From an uncultured Clostridia bacterium (GTDB lineage Bacteria; Bacillota; Clostridia; TANB77; CAG-508): DNA of 64,000 bases. Shown piece after piece: positions 28,111 through 37,383 of the stretch. The position numbers and the translations under genes were made by a program. Where the stretch lies: positions 62,001 through 126,000 of the forward strand of contig CAOPES010000005.1 of assembly GCA_948502395.1 (NCBI GenBank), read 5' to 3'. The notes under the pieces are model-generated. The model saw nothing but the letters and a program-made list of their open reading frames with translations, ran no database searches and was not told where the DNA came from. How positions within the stretch are numbered: the first letter of the stretch is position 1; every line of letters begins with the position of its first letter.

Positions 28111-30728
28111 TTAAATCCACTCACCATGTTTTTTAATATAGACTTTCTTAGCAAACATTGCAACAAAGCAATACAAAATAGGAACAAGTAAAATAATTGA
28201 CATATAAGGAAGAGGAATAGGCACTAAGCCAATAGCCTTTCCAAGCCAAGTAAATGGTACAATAATTCCAATTATACTAAGAGCAATAGAAGAGAAGTAA
28301 ACCATTTTACTTGCATTACTTTGTACAAATGGGATTTTTGATGTTCTAATAATATGCATTCCCAAAAGGTTTGATACGATACTGTAAGTGAACCAAACTG
28401 TTTGGAAAAGTGCAACTTCTCTTAAATGGAACACAAACCATAGCAAAGCAAATACAAGTAAGTCAAAGGCTGAGCTAAGTGGTCCCATAAATAGCATAAA
28501 GTTTTTCAAGCTTTTTAGGCTGAATTGTCTAGGTTTTTGCAAATATTCTTTATCTACATTATCAAAAGGAAGTGTCAACTGTCCAAAGTCATATAACAAG
28601 CCTTCTACCAATAGCTGAATTGGTGTTTCAGGCAAGAATGGTAGTAATACACTTGCGATTATTACTGACATAACTTCTCCAAAGTTGAAACTTGTTGCCA
28701 TTTTAATATATTTCATTAAGTTGCCAAATGTTTTTCTTCCGTTCTGTAACTCCGTCAAGTAAAACATGTAAGTCTTTTTCAAGTAATATTATATCTGCTG
28801 ATTCTTTCGATATATCGACAGCTGTATCAACTGATATACCTACATCAGAGTTTGTAAGTGAAGGGGCATCGTTTATACCGTCACCCATATAGCCAACCAC
28901 ATTTCCAGCAGTTTTTAGAAGTCTTACAATTCTAGCTTTTTGAATAGGTGAAAGTTTTACAAATATATTTGTTTTTCTGAGTAATCGTAAAACAGCTGTA
29001 TCTGTAAGTTTTTCAATTTGACTTCCTGTTACAATTTGTTTTGATTTTATTCCTACTTTGTTACAAATACATTTTGTAACTTCTGCATTATCACCAGTTA
29101 GAACAACTACACGAATTCCAGCTTTATTTAGTTTTTCAATAGCTGATTTTGCTGATTCTTTTGGTGGGTCTAAGAAACCAATAAATCCAAGAAGCACCAT
29201 ATTTTTTTCATCGCTAACTCCAAAATCTGAAACATCTTTTATATCATTTTTTTGGCAAACAGCTATAACCCTTAATCCATCTTTGTTCAAATTTTTAGAG
29301 ATTTGTTTAATATTATCCTTAATCTGTTTAGTAATTGGGGAAACTTGTCCTTTATAATCAACCATTGTGCATATTTCAAGGATTTCTTCAACAGCACCTT
29401 TTGTGATTAATTGATTTTTTGTTCCGTCTGATACTATAACAGATAAACGTCTACGTGAGAAATCAAAAGGAATTTCATCAACTAATTTATACTTGGTTGT
29501 ATATTCTTGCATATCATTTTGCAAAGCTCTGTGTACCACAGCTTCGTCGATATTTCCTTTTAATCCTGTCTGGAAATATGAATTCAAAAATGCATGTTTT
29601 AAAACACGTAAATCTTCATCACCATTTATATCTAAATATTTTTCTAAAACGATTTTATCTTCTGTTAAAGTTCCAGTTTTATCAGTACAAAGAATGTTCA
29701 TAGCTCCAAAACTTTGAATTGAATCTAATTTTTTTACAATTGTCTTCTTCTTTGACATTTTTACTGCACCTTTTGAAAGGCTTGAAGATAAAATGACAGG
29801 TAGTAGAAGTGGTGTTATACAAATTGCAATTGCAACTGCAAAAGTAAAAGCTGTTACAGGTGAATGTTTCCAAGCATTTAGAATAAATACTATGGGGGTC
29901 AATACAAGCATAAAACGTATAAGAAGTTTACTAATACTTTCAATTCCCATTTGAAAAGCAGATTTCGGTTTTCCAGTTGTAATTGTGTGTGCAACTTTAC
30001 CAAAGTAAGTACTGTCAGCAGTTTTTATAACTGCACATTTTGCAGAACCACTTATAACATTTGTTCCCATAAAACAAATAGTATCTAAATCAGAAATGCT
30101 ATCTAGCTCATCCAAAGAAATTTCAGAATTTGAAACTTTTCTTACTGCATCAGACTCTCCTGTTAATGAAGATTGTCCAACATATAAATCTTTAGCTTCC
30201 AAAACCCTTAAATCAGCAGGAATCATACTACCAGCTGAAAGAATTACAATATCACCTAAAGTTATCTCTTTTATTGGAATTTGAACCTCTTTTCCATCTC
30301 TCAAGACAGTTGCAGTAGTTGCAACTAATTCTTTTAGCTTTTCAGCAGCTTTATTAGAACGATACTCTTCAAAAAATTCTAAAAGAGTACTTGCTGTAAC
30401 CAAAATTGCAATAACAATAATGTTTGCGTAGCTTGGTACTTCTGCTAAATATACGTCAGTATAAAAAAGAATTAGTACAATTCCGAAGCAAAATGCAATT
30501 AAATGGGCTAAATAGGCTTTCAAAGAAATAGTTATACCATTTCTTTGGCTTAGTTTGGCTAATTTCGTTTAGTCCATATTTATGTATTCTGTTTTCAGCT
30601 TCACTAGAAGATAGACCATTTTCATCTATATTATATGTTTCGATAAAATCTTTTTTGGGAAGTGTACATTCTTTTCCATATAATTTTTCTACATTTACAT
30701 CATCTTTATAATTTTTAACATTTGTCAT
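28111..30728 (-). CDS. mgtA: MgtA-type magnesium P-type ATPase, two +1 frame breaks
   Basis: P3B ATPase importing Mg2+, 871 residues when the C on the minus strand at 30485 (CTT-C-GGA) and at 28741 (GAA-C-GGA) are skipped. The joins restore the family sequence: ..CILL then GIVLILFYTDVYL.., and ..DGVTE then GRKTFGNLMKY.. Phosphorylation motif CTDKTGTLTED, TGES in the actuator domain, GDGINDAPSL in the hinge, about ten membrane segments. Start ATG 30728 with tggag. Each of the three pieces is open and well conserved, with no other defect. Without both shifts no full ATPase could form. Confidence 0.92.
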
Positions 30729-30840
30729 ATAAATCATCTCCATTAAAAATTATACCACTAATTTCAAAAAGCAAAACAAAAATATGGAAAAAAATAAAAA
30801 AATATTATATAATTTGAAAAGTGAAAGGTGGGAGTATTTT

Positions 30841-31293
30841 ATGAGCTGTTCAAACAAAAATATAGAAAGAACAAGAGTGGCAGGGATTGTTCCTATGGAA
30901 GGCGGATTTGCATTTATGCATAGAAAAGACGTGATAAAAAGAAAGGATTATCAGGATTATTATACTTTTCCAGGTGGTGGTCTCGAAGCTGATGAAACGC
31001 CAGAACAGGGAGTTATAAGGGAAATAAAAGAGGAATTTGGTATAGATGTAAAAGTAGTAAAAAAATTGTATGAAATTTATTCAGATAAGTTTAATCAAAG
31101 AGAATTATTTTTCTTGTGCAAATATGTAGGAGGGGTGTTTGGTACAGGAGATGGCCCAGAGTTTAATAATGACCCTAAATATGCTGAGTGTGGTAAGTAT
31201 ATTCCTGAAATTGTGAATAAAGAAGATATACCAAACATTTTGCTTTTGCCAACAGATGTTAGAGATTTATTTGTTAGGGACATTGAAAGTTAA
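30841..31293 (+). CDS. NUDIX hydrolase
   Basis: 150 residues, cytoplasmic. NUDIX box GGGLEADETPEQGVIREIKEEFG (about 46-68) has all catalytic residues. N-terminal part RTRVAGIVPMEGGFAFMHR is a typical MutT-like strand pair. Substrate not evident. ATG 30841 chosen because gtggga lies upstream; an in-frame ATG at 30784 lacks a ribosome site. Divergent from mgtA. Confidence 0.87.
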   Translation: MSCSNKNIERTRVAGIVPMEGGFAFMHRKDVIKRKDYQDYYTFPGGGLEADETPEQGVIREIKEEFGIDVKVVKKLYEIYSDKFNQRELFFLCKYVGGVFGTGDGPEFNNDPKYAECGKYIPEIVNKEDIPNILLLPTDVRDLFVRDIES

Positions 31294-31296
31294 CAC

Positions 31297-31331
31297 AAAT
31301 CCCCCTAAGTGTATAATAGGGGGATTTTTTG
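31297..31331. terminator. Bidirectional terminator
   Basis: AATCCCCCTA/TAGGGGGATT stem with T run, between convergent genes. Confidence 0.85.
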
Positions 31332-31341
31332 TGATAGAATT

Positions 31342-32175
31342 CTAATTATTATTTTCAAATAATTCTTTAATATATAAATCGCTATTTTGTAAGTTGTTGT
31401 TTTTACCTTGCAATAAGTTTTCAAAAAACATTATTACATAATCAAATGTAGGATAGATTCCTTTTGGAATATTTCCATAGTTGCTTCTTACCAAAGCATT
31501 TCTAAAATATAAACTTTTATCTTTAAACATATCATTATTAACATTAAAGCCCATATTATTAAGATATTTTTCAATAAATACTGCTGTTGTTCTTGTATTT
31601 CCTTCTCCAAAAGGGTGTACTTGCCAAATACTTGAAGTAAATTTTGCGATATGTTCAATCAATTCGTCATTATTTAATTTTGAATAATCAAAGTTCTTTT
31701 CTTCTTTAAAATCATAGTCGAAATAGCTTTCAATATCTTGATAATTTACGTATTTAACAGTTTCTCCATTTAGTATATCTTCTTTTTTTGTAATATTATA
31801 ATTTCTGTAATTACCTGCAAAGTTGTAGATGTCTTTAAATAAGTATTTATGAATATTTTTTAATGTAATAGGGCTAAAACCAAAACTTTTGTCTTCTAAT
31901 AATTGAGCAATTCTTAATGATACTAAATCACATTCTTTTTCTTTTTGAATATTTATATCATTGGAGTTTTGTGTTTCATAATATGTTTTTAATAAGTTTT
32001 CTACTTCATAATATTTTAATTCTCCATTGATGTTTTTTTGTGATAAGTCTAATAAGTATTTAGAAGGTTCTAAATTATCAACTTTATTTAAACCAATACC
32101 AGTGTTCCAATATTCTTGTTTTTTGGTAGTATCGGTTATTTCATTTTCAATTATATAATTTTCTTCATTAGACAT
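31342..32175 (-). CDS. Fic/DOC family protein
   Basis: 277 residues. The catalytic motif HPFGEGNTRTTAVF (near 186) matches HxFx(D/E)GNxR, so AMP- or other nucleotide transfer is expected. A separate N-terminal helical stretch (1-60) may hold the inhibitory element; no S/TxxxE(G/N) motif could be assigned with confidence. It has no partner antitoxin gene next to it. RBS aggaggt. Candidate toxin or housekeeping regulator; the target is unknown. Confidence 0.88.
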   Translation of the reverse strand: MSNEENYIIENEITDTTKKQEYWNTGIGLNKVDNLEPSKYLLDLSQKNINGELKYYEVENLLKTYYETQNSNDINIQKEKECDLVSLRIAQLLEDKSFGFSPITLKNIHKYLFKDIYNFAGNYRNYNITKKEDILNGETVKYVNYQDIESYFDYDFKEEKNFDYSKLNNDELIEHIAKFTSSIWQVHPFGEGNTRTTAVFIEKYLNNMGFNVNNDMFKDKSLYFRNALVRSNYGNIPKGIYPTFDYVIMFFENLLQGKNNNLQNSDLYIKELFENNN

Positions 32176-32311
32176 ATAAAACCTCCTAAGTTTTTCTTTA
32201 AATTACTACTATATTATACCATATATTAGACTTTGTTCGCAACTTAATTTTAGACTTTTTGGGACAGGCCAAAAAAATTTTAAAAGCATATAAAAAAATA
32301 TTATGCAAACC

Positions 32312-32340
32312 TTGAAAAATTTATAATATAGTGATATAAT
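32312..32340 (+). promoter_or_regulatory. Promoter of the small gene at 32375
   Basis: TTGAAA, a 17-base spacer, TATAAT. Confidence 0.7.
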
Positions 32341-32374
32341 ATTAACGGAAACAATAGAGAGGAGTGAATTAGTA

Positions 32375-32695
32375 ATGTCTCGGACAGGACTAAAAAGATG
32401 TTTCGTATTGCAATCTGGAAAAGAATTAATTGTTGATTTTGACAAAGGTCACAATGATGTTGCACTAGACTACATTGAAGAGAAGGGATATAAAAGAGAT
32501 ATGCAGAGATTAGGAGTAGATCCAATTAAGTATATGGTTTTATATCTAGGTGCTGCAAAAGTTGGTAGTAAGACCGAAGGTAAAATTATTGAAGTTTGTA
32601 TGCCGTATTCTACACAAAAAGTGGAAAAAGTGGTGCAAAAATACAAAGAAATTGGATATGAAATTCATCCGAGAAGAATTCACGAGAAATGGTAA
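32375..32695 (+). CDS. Unknown small protein
   Basis: Not recognised, 106 residues, basic, without membrane segment. The middle reads as an alpha/beta fold (KEIGYEIHPRRI near the end). It carries the only in-frame CGG followed by A in the window (32381, MSR-T), read as Arg because the +1 frame stops after three codons. RBS gaggag 11 bases from the ATG. A similar-sized unknown gene follows with its own promoter; both C-termini share a Y/FxIxxxRI pattern. Confidence 0.7.
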   Translation: MSRTGLKRCFVLQSGKELIVDFDKGHNDVALDYIEEKGYKRDMQRLGVDPIKYMVLYLGAAKVGSKTEGKIIEVCMPYSTQKVEKVVQKYKEIGYEIHPRRIHEKW

Positions 32696-32717
32696 TTGAA
32701 GAATTTCAATCAATAAC

Positions 32718-32756
32718 AAAAAGTCGTTAGAGAATATAGAGCTCTAACGACTTTTT
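32718..32756 (+). terminator. Terminator
   Basis: AAAAAGTCGTTAGAG pairs with CTCTAACGACTTTTT. Confidence 0.88.
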
Positions 32757-32784
32757 GGGTATTATGATAAAAAAACGACAAAGC

Positions 32785-32813
32785 TTGATAAAATTAACAT
32801 AAAATGATATAAT
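32785..32813 (+). promoter_or_regulatory. Promoter of the small gene at 32845
   Basis: TTGATA, a 17-base spacer, TATAAT. Confidence 0.7.
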
Positions 32814-32844
32814 GTAGATAAGGTAAAGTACAAGGAGATATAAT

Positions 32845-33150
32845 ATGAACTCAACAATAGTAAAAGGACTTGGATTCTGGCTCCCAAAGAAAGACAAATA
32901 TTATTCGGGTAACGACCATGAGAAAATTGCACAGGAAATTATTTCAGAAAAGCAAGAAACTGAGCAATTTGAAGAACCGAAATTTAAAACCTATTCAGAT
33001 TATGTAGTTTACAAATTGGGTGGAGTAAAATTTCGAAATGATTCTTGGCAAAAAGCAATAGTTGTTGCAAGTGGTACTTCTCGAATGATAGATGTGAAAA
33101 AATTTCTAGAAGATTATGCGATGCTAGGATTTAGAATTCAAAGAATTTGA
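32845..33150 (+). CDS. Unknown small protein
   Basis: Not recognised, 101 residues, charged, no membrane segment. The C-terminal half (KFRNDSWQKAIVVASGTSRMIDVKKF..) may form an alpha/beta domain like that of the preceding gene. RBS aaggaga, own promoter and terminator (33168-33194). Confidence 0.7.
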   Translation: MNSTIVKGLGFWLPKKDKYYSGNDHEKIAQEIISEKQETEQFEEPKFKTYSDYVVYKLGGVKFRNDSWQKAIVVASGTSRMIDVKKFLEDYAMLGFRIQRI

Positions 33151-33167
33151 TTACTGAATTCTTCTAA

Positions 33168-33194
33168 AAGAGAACTCTGAATGGAGTTCTCTTT
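33168..33194 (+). terminator. Terminator
   Basis: AAAGAGAACTC/GAGTTCTCTTT stem with T-rich tail. Confidence 0.8.
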
Positions 33195-33300
33195 ATTTTG
33201 GTTAGTCGTCTAATGTTACAGTTAAGTGAGAAAAGTTCTTCTAAATATCAACGTTTTTTTATATAAAAATTCTTGTAATATGAAATTATGTAAAATGGTA

Positions 33301-33480
33301 TTGACAAAACCACACAATCATTATAAAATATATAACAAATTTAAGAGTTTACCTAAAAGAAACAAAACTTGAGCGGTAAAGGGTAATAACAATAGAAACA
33401 TTACCTACACTTATAAAGTAAGATATATAAAGTCTTGCAAAGGAGTCTTAAAAGAAGATTTCTTTGCAGGGCTTTTAATT
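33301..33480 (+). promoter_or_regulatory. Promoter and attenuator-like leader of the ABC operon
   Basis: TTGACA (33301-33306), a 17-base spacer, TAAAAT (33324-33329). The leader of about 190 bases contains GGTAAT/ATTACC. A terminator-like hairpin follows (TTGCAAAGGA...TTTCTTTGCA, about 33435-33470) with a T-rich tail. This suggests conditional read-through into the transporter genes. No known riboswitch was matched. Confidence 0.5.
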
Positions 33481-33491
33481 TTATCCAAAAC

Positions 33492-33545
33492 GAGGTCTGT
33501 CCCCAATGGCAAAAAATTGCCAAAAAGGTCCGTCCCCAGTGGCAA
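33492..33545. repeat. Type B repeat, half plus full copy
   Basis: Half copy at 33492-33510, full copy at 33517-33545, ending just before the ribosome site of the ABC gene. Same arrangement as before frr. Confidence 0.88.
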
Positions 33546-33560
33546 TAAAGGAGGAAAAAA

Positions 33561-34352
33561 ATGAATATTATTGAAGTTAAAAATTTGAACAAAAGATTTA
33601 CGGTTAAGCAAAAAGAAAAGGGAATAAAGGGAAGTATAAAATCAATAATTAAACCTAAATACAAAAAGATAAGAGCGGTAAACAATATAAGTTTCACAGT
33701 TGAAAAAGGGGAAATGTTAGCTTTTATCGGACCAAATGGAGCTGGTGAGTCTACAACTATAAAGATGTTAACTGGGATTTTGTATCCAACAAGTGGTGAG
33801 ATTATAGTAAATGGAATAAATCCTGCTAAGCAAAGAAAAAAGTTAGCTTATAAAATAGGTACAGTTTTTGGTCAAAAAGAGCAATTATGGACACATCTAA
33901 CACCTTATGACAATTTTAAGTTTTTTGGTGCGATATATGATATACCAAATGACGAAATTGAAGATAGAATAGAAGAGTTATCAAATACTTTTGAATTACA
34001 AGAATTTATAAATACACCAGTAAGAAATTTGTCATTGGGACAAAGGATAAGATGCGAAATGGTTGCAGCTTTGATACATAAGCCAGAGATATTATTTTTA
34101 GATGAGCCAACTATCGGATTGGACCCAGTAGTAAAGAAAAATATAAGAAAGCTAATTAAGAAGATGAACAAAGAATTAGGAACAACTATATTTTTAACAA
34201 GCCATGATGTTGGGGATATAGAAAAGTTGTGTAAAAGAGTAATTATAATAAATAAAGGGAAAATAATTATGGATGACACAATGCAGAATTTGAAATCAAA
34301 TAAACCACTAGAAGATATAATAACAGAAATTTATCAAGAAGCGACAATATGA
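33561..34352 (+). CDS. ABC transporter ATPase with altered Walker A
   Basis: 263 residues, cytoplasmic ATPase of an ABC-2 exporter (COG4586-like). The signature LSLGQRIR, Walker B EILFLDEPTIGLDP and the switch His region SHDVGDIE are intact. The Walker A loop reads GPNGAGESTT: the invariant Lys that binds ATP phosphates is Glu (codon GAG). All else looks functional, so this may be a point mutation, a sequencing error or a real variant. It heads an operon with two membrane proteins. RBS aaggagg. Confidence 0.9.
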   Translation: MNIIEVKNLNKRFTVKQKEKGIKGSIKSIIKPKYKKIRAVNNISFTVEKGEMLAFIGPNGAGESTTIKMLTGILYPTSGEIIVNGINPAKQRKKLAYKIGTVFGQKEQLWTHLTPYDNFKFFGAIYDIPNDEIEDRIEELSNTFELQEFINTPVRNLSLGQRIRCEMVAALIHKPEILFLDEPTIGLDPVVKKNIRKLIKKMNKELGTTIFLTSHDVGDIEKLCKRVIIINKGKIIMDDTMQNLKSNKPLEDIITEIYQEATI

Positions 34353-34362
34353 GAGATATTTT

Positions 34363-34398
34363 GGGACAAAAAAGAAACGTCCCAAAATGTCCAAAAGG
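34363..34398. repeat. Type C palindromic repeat
   Basis: GGGACAAAAAAGAAACGTCCC followed by AATGTCC; it ends at the ribosome site of the next gene. Confidence 0.75.
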
Positions 34399-34410
34399 GA
34401 GGGAAAAACA

Positions 34411-35204
34411 ATGCGAAAATACTTTTACATATATAAATCAACATTAATAGAAAATTTAAGCTACATACCAAACATAATATTAGGATTTACCAACTTCTTT
34501 ATAATGATGTTTGTATTTTTAAACTTGTGGGAATATATTTATTCAGATGCTACACAAATTATAAATGGATACACGATGAAACAAATGATATGGTATGTAT
34601 TAGTTACAGAAGTTTTGTGGTTTGGAAGTAGAAACAAAATTTTAATAAGAGAGATAAGTCAAGATATAAAAACAGGAAACATTGCATACAACATAAATAA
34701 ACCATACAATTATGTGTTTTATATAGTGGCTAAACATTTAGGAGAGATTACGATAAAACTAATACTATTTATAATAGTACGGGATAATAATGGGAATGTG
34801 CTTTGTAGGACCAGTAGATAATTTCAACTTTGCAAATATTCCTTTTATTTTAATAACAGTATTGCTTCGGTGTACTTATAAATTCAACTTTAAGAATAAC
34901 AATTAGCATTATAGCATTTTGGATAGAAGACCCAGCACCATTTCATTGGGTATATGACAAGTTATTACTAATGTTAGGAACATTATTCCCAATAGAGATG
35001 TTTCCAGAATTTCTAAGACCAATAATAAAATGTACACCAATATTTGTTGTAACATATGGTCCAGCAAAGCTTTTTATAGATTTTAATATAAATACTTTTA
35101 TTCAAATATGTATTGCACAAATTTCATATTTAGTAATATCAATATTTGTAATTATAGTTTTATACAATAAAGGGGTGAAAAAATTAAATGTTAACGGAGG
35201 TTAG
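34411..35204 (+). CDS. ABC-2 permease subunit, two +1 frame breaks
   Basis: 263-residue membrane protein (six hydrophobic segments) of the COG4587/COG3694 type, when the Cs at 34780 (GTA-C-GGG) and 34868 (CTT-C-GGT) are skipped. The joins give ..LILFIIV then GIIMGMCFVG.., and ..FILITVLL then GVLINSTLRIT.. All three pieces are open with no other defect. ATG 34411 with gggagg; an upstream ATG in the type C repeat is spurious. Overlaps the next permease gene by 17 bases. This gene would be destroyed twice without frameshifting. Confidence 0.9.
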
Positions 35205-35982
35205 AAATCAAATAAAAGTTATATTTTTATCATTAAAATATAACATAATGAGAGAAATGACAAACAAAGTAACTTTTATAAGTAATGTACTTTTTATGAT
35301 ATTAAATAATTCAAGTTTTATAATTCAATGGATAGTATTGTTCAGTCTAAGGCAAGAAATAGGTGGATATACAATGAAAGAAATAATATTGCTCTGGGGA
35401 ATAGCGTCAGGAACATTTGGATTATCAAGAATTGTTTTTAGTAAAGCATTTGAATTATCAGAATTGATAATAGAAGGAAAATTAGATACATTCTTAGTAC
35501 AGCCTAAAAACGTATTTTTAAGTGCAATAACTTCACAAACAAAAATATCTGCAATAGGTGATTTAATTTATGGATACATATGCTTATTTGTGTATGGAGT
35601 AACAGTTAGTAACTTTATATTGTTTACAATATTTTTAATAACAGGTGGAATTATAGTAGCTGCTTTTGCAAGCATAGTAAATTGTATATCATTTTGGATT
35701 GTTAAAGGTGATTTTTTTGCAGATGCATTAAGTAATATAATGATAGATTTTGCAACATATCCAGGAAATATATTTAAAGAGGGAGTGAAAATTTTATTTT
35801 ATACAGTTGTACCAGTGGGATTTGCAAATTACTTGCCAGTTGAAACAATTTTAAATTTTAATTTTGTAAATTTTGTTTGTATTATTGGTTTTACAGTGAT
35901 AATTACTGCTTTGGCATTTGCTGTTTTTTACAAAGGTTTGAAAAGGTATTCTTCTTCTAACTTGATGAATTCTAGAATTTAG
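35188..35982 (+). CDS. ABC-2 permease subunit
   Basis: 264 residues with about six membrane segments, paired with the preceding permease and ATPase as a three-part exporter. No frame break. The start overlaps the end of the previous gene (AACGGAGG serves as its ribosome site). Substrate unknown; COG4586/4587/3694 systems are often linked to antibiotic or glycolipid export, by family knowledge only. Confidence 0.85.
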   Translation: MLTEVRNQIKVIFLSLKYNIMREMTNKVTFISNVLFMILNNSSFIIQWIVLFSLRQEIGGYTMKEIILLWGIASGTFGLSRIVFSKAFELSELIIEGKLDTFLVQPKNVFLSAITSQTKISAIGDLIYGYICLFVYGVTVSNFILFTIFLITGGIIVAAFASIVNCISFWIVKGDFFADALSNIMIDFATYPGNIFKEGVKILFYTVVPVGFANYLPVETILNFNFVNFVCIIGFTVIITALAFAVFYKGLKRYSSSNLMNSRI

Positions 35983-36016
35983 ATTTTTTGTTGTTTTAAT
36001 ATACAGTGTTTAAAAA

Positions 36017-36055
36017 TAATGTTATAATGAGAGTGATAACTAGTAATTTGTAGAG
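36017..36055 (+). promoter_or_regulatory. Repeated promoter block (copy 1)
   Basis: GTTATAATGAGAG-GATAA-TAGTAA block around a TATAAT -10. The same block with few changes stands at 40070-40105 before the ABC-F gene. Confidence 0.6.
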
Positions 36056-36064
36056 GTGAGAAAT

Positions 36065-36412
36065 ATGTTTAATGAAATATGTATTTATGAAGTCAAACTA
36101 AATAAACAAGATGAAGTTGAGAAATTAATGAAAGAAGTAGCAGAATTTTATAAGTCTCAAAAAGGTGTTATTGATGTTAAATATATAAAAAGGACTCATA
36201 GACAAAAAGACTTCAATTCAGTTAAAAAAGGAATACCATCAGTTGAACTAACTAGATATGTTGATAAAGTGACATATATCTTACATTGGACTTTGGAAAA
36301 TAAAGAAGTTCATGCAGAAGTATCAAAGTTAGGCATAGAAAAATTTTATAAAAGATGGAATAGATGTTTAATTACAATGCCTAAAATTATGTTAGGAGAG
36401 AATATAGTTTAA
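36065..36412 (+). CDS. Unknown small protein, dimeric alpha/beta-barrel-like
   Basis: 115 residues. N-terminal FNEICIYEVKLNKQDEVEKLMKEVAEFYKSQKGV and a His/Trp-rich C-terminus resemble small stress or monooxygenase-like (ABM) domains, without a family assignment. Start ATG 36065 with gaggtg. A TATAAT promoter repeated elsewhere precedes it. Confidence 0.65.
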   Translation: MFNEICIYEVKLNKQDEVEKLMKEVAEFYKSQKGVIDVKYIKRTHRQKDFNSVKKGIPSVELTRYVDKVTYILHWTLENKEVHAEVSKLGIEKFYKRWNRCLITMPKIMLGENIV

Positions 36413-36444
36413 TAAGATAAATTACAAGTTGTATAGTAGTTTAA

Positions 36445-36475
36445 GAAGGAGTTTACACTTCTTCTTTTTAAAGTA
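36445..36475 (+). terminator. Terminator
   Basis: AAGAAG/CTTCTT stem with T tail. Confidence 0.6.
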
Positions 36476-36494
36476 AAAAAGTTTTGAAAAACTA

Positions 36495-36525
36495 TTGACT
36501 CTCTCGTTGCGTCATACTTTATAAT
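36495..36525 (+). promoter_or_regulatory. MerR-type promoter/operator with 19-base spacer
   Basis: TTGACT and TATAAT are separated by 19 bases, not 17, with a TGAC...GTCA inverted pair in the spacer. Such long spacers are typical of promoters twisted open by MerR-family activators. It lies directly before the MerR gene, which implies autoregulation. Confidence 0.75.
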
Positions 36526-36549
36526 ACTAAATATGGGAGGAAGAAATAA

Positions 36550-37278
36550 ATGTTAACAGTAAAAGAAATTAGTGAGATAACAGGTATAAGTAGAAGAACT
36601 TTACATTATTATGATAGTATTGACTTATTAAAACCTACAAAAGTTACTGAAAAAGGTTATCGTTTATATGATAAAGTAGCACTTAATCGTTTGCGAACTA
36701 TTTTAATGTATCGTGAATTAAGGTTTTCATTGAAAGACATTAAAAGAATATTAGACAATCCAAATTTTGATTCAAATAAAGCATTAGTAGAACAAATAAA
36801 ATTATTAGAATTACAAAAGCGACATATTGAAGAAATTATTTCTTTAGCTCATCAAATTCAAATAGAGGGAGGTGGAAATATGGATCTAAAAGTATTTAAT
36901 AATGAAGAATTTAATAATTATGCTGATGAAGTAAAAGAGAGATGGGGTAATACAAATCAATGCAAAGAATATGAACAAAAAAATAAAAATAGGAGTAAAC
37001 AAGAACTTGAAAATATACAAGATAAATTTATGAGTATTTTTGCAGAATTAGGAGCTTTAAAACATTTGTTAGTAGAAGATGAAAAAGTGCAAGAAAAAAT
37101 AAAAGCATTACAGAAATTTATAACAGATAATTATTATAACTGTACTAATGAAACTTTAAATGGTCTAGGACAAATGTATGTAAATGATGAAAGATTCAAA
37201 AAGAATATTGATAAAGCAGGTGGAGATGGTACAGCTAAATTTGTAAGCCAAGCAATATCTGTGTATTGTTCAAAATAA
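36550..37278 (+). CDS. MerR/TipAL-type transcription regulator
   Basis: 242 residues. N-terminal MerR helix-turn-helix (LTVKEISEITGISRRTLHYYDSIDLLKPTK). It is followed by a coiled-coil linker (83-105) and a C-terminal TipAS-like drug-binding domain (NNEEFNNYADEVKERWGNT..). In TipAL the C-terminal part captures thiopeptide antibiotics. Sits downstream of its 19-base-spacer promoter and upstream of small enzymes. Likely a sensor of xenobiotics. Confidence 0.9.
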   Translation: MLTVKEISEITGISRRTLHYYDSIDLLKPTKVTEKGYRLYDKVALNRLRTILMYRELRFSLKDIKRILDNPNFDSNKALVEQIKLLELQKRHIEEIISLAHQIQIEGGGNMDLKVFNNEEFNNYADEVKERWGNTNQCKEYEQKNKNRSKQELENIQDKFMSIFAELGALKHLLVEDEKVQEKIKALQKFITDNYYNCTNETLNGLGQMYVNDERFKKNIDKAGGDGTAKFVSQAISVYCSK

Positions 37279-37299
37279 TAGTAAAAATTTATAACAATA

Positions 37300-37338
37300 A
37301 ATAGGGTAGATAAAGTTGAATTTATCTACCTTTTATTA
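37300..37338 (+). terminator. Terminator
   Basis: AGGTAGATAAA-type stem (GGTAGATAAA.../TTTATCTACC) and T tail. Confidence 0.7.
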
Positions 37339-37383
37339 TATAATGATAATCAAAGATAGTAATTTGAAAGTGAGATATAGATT

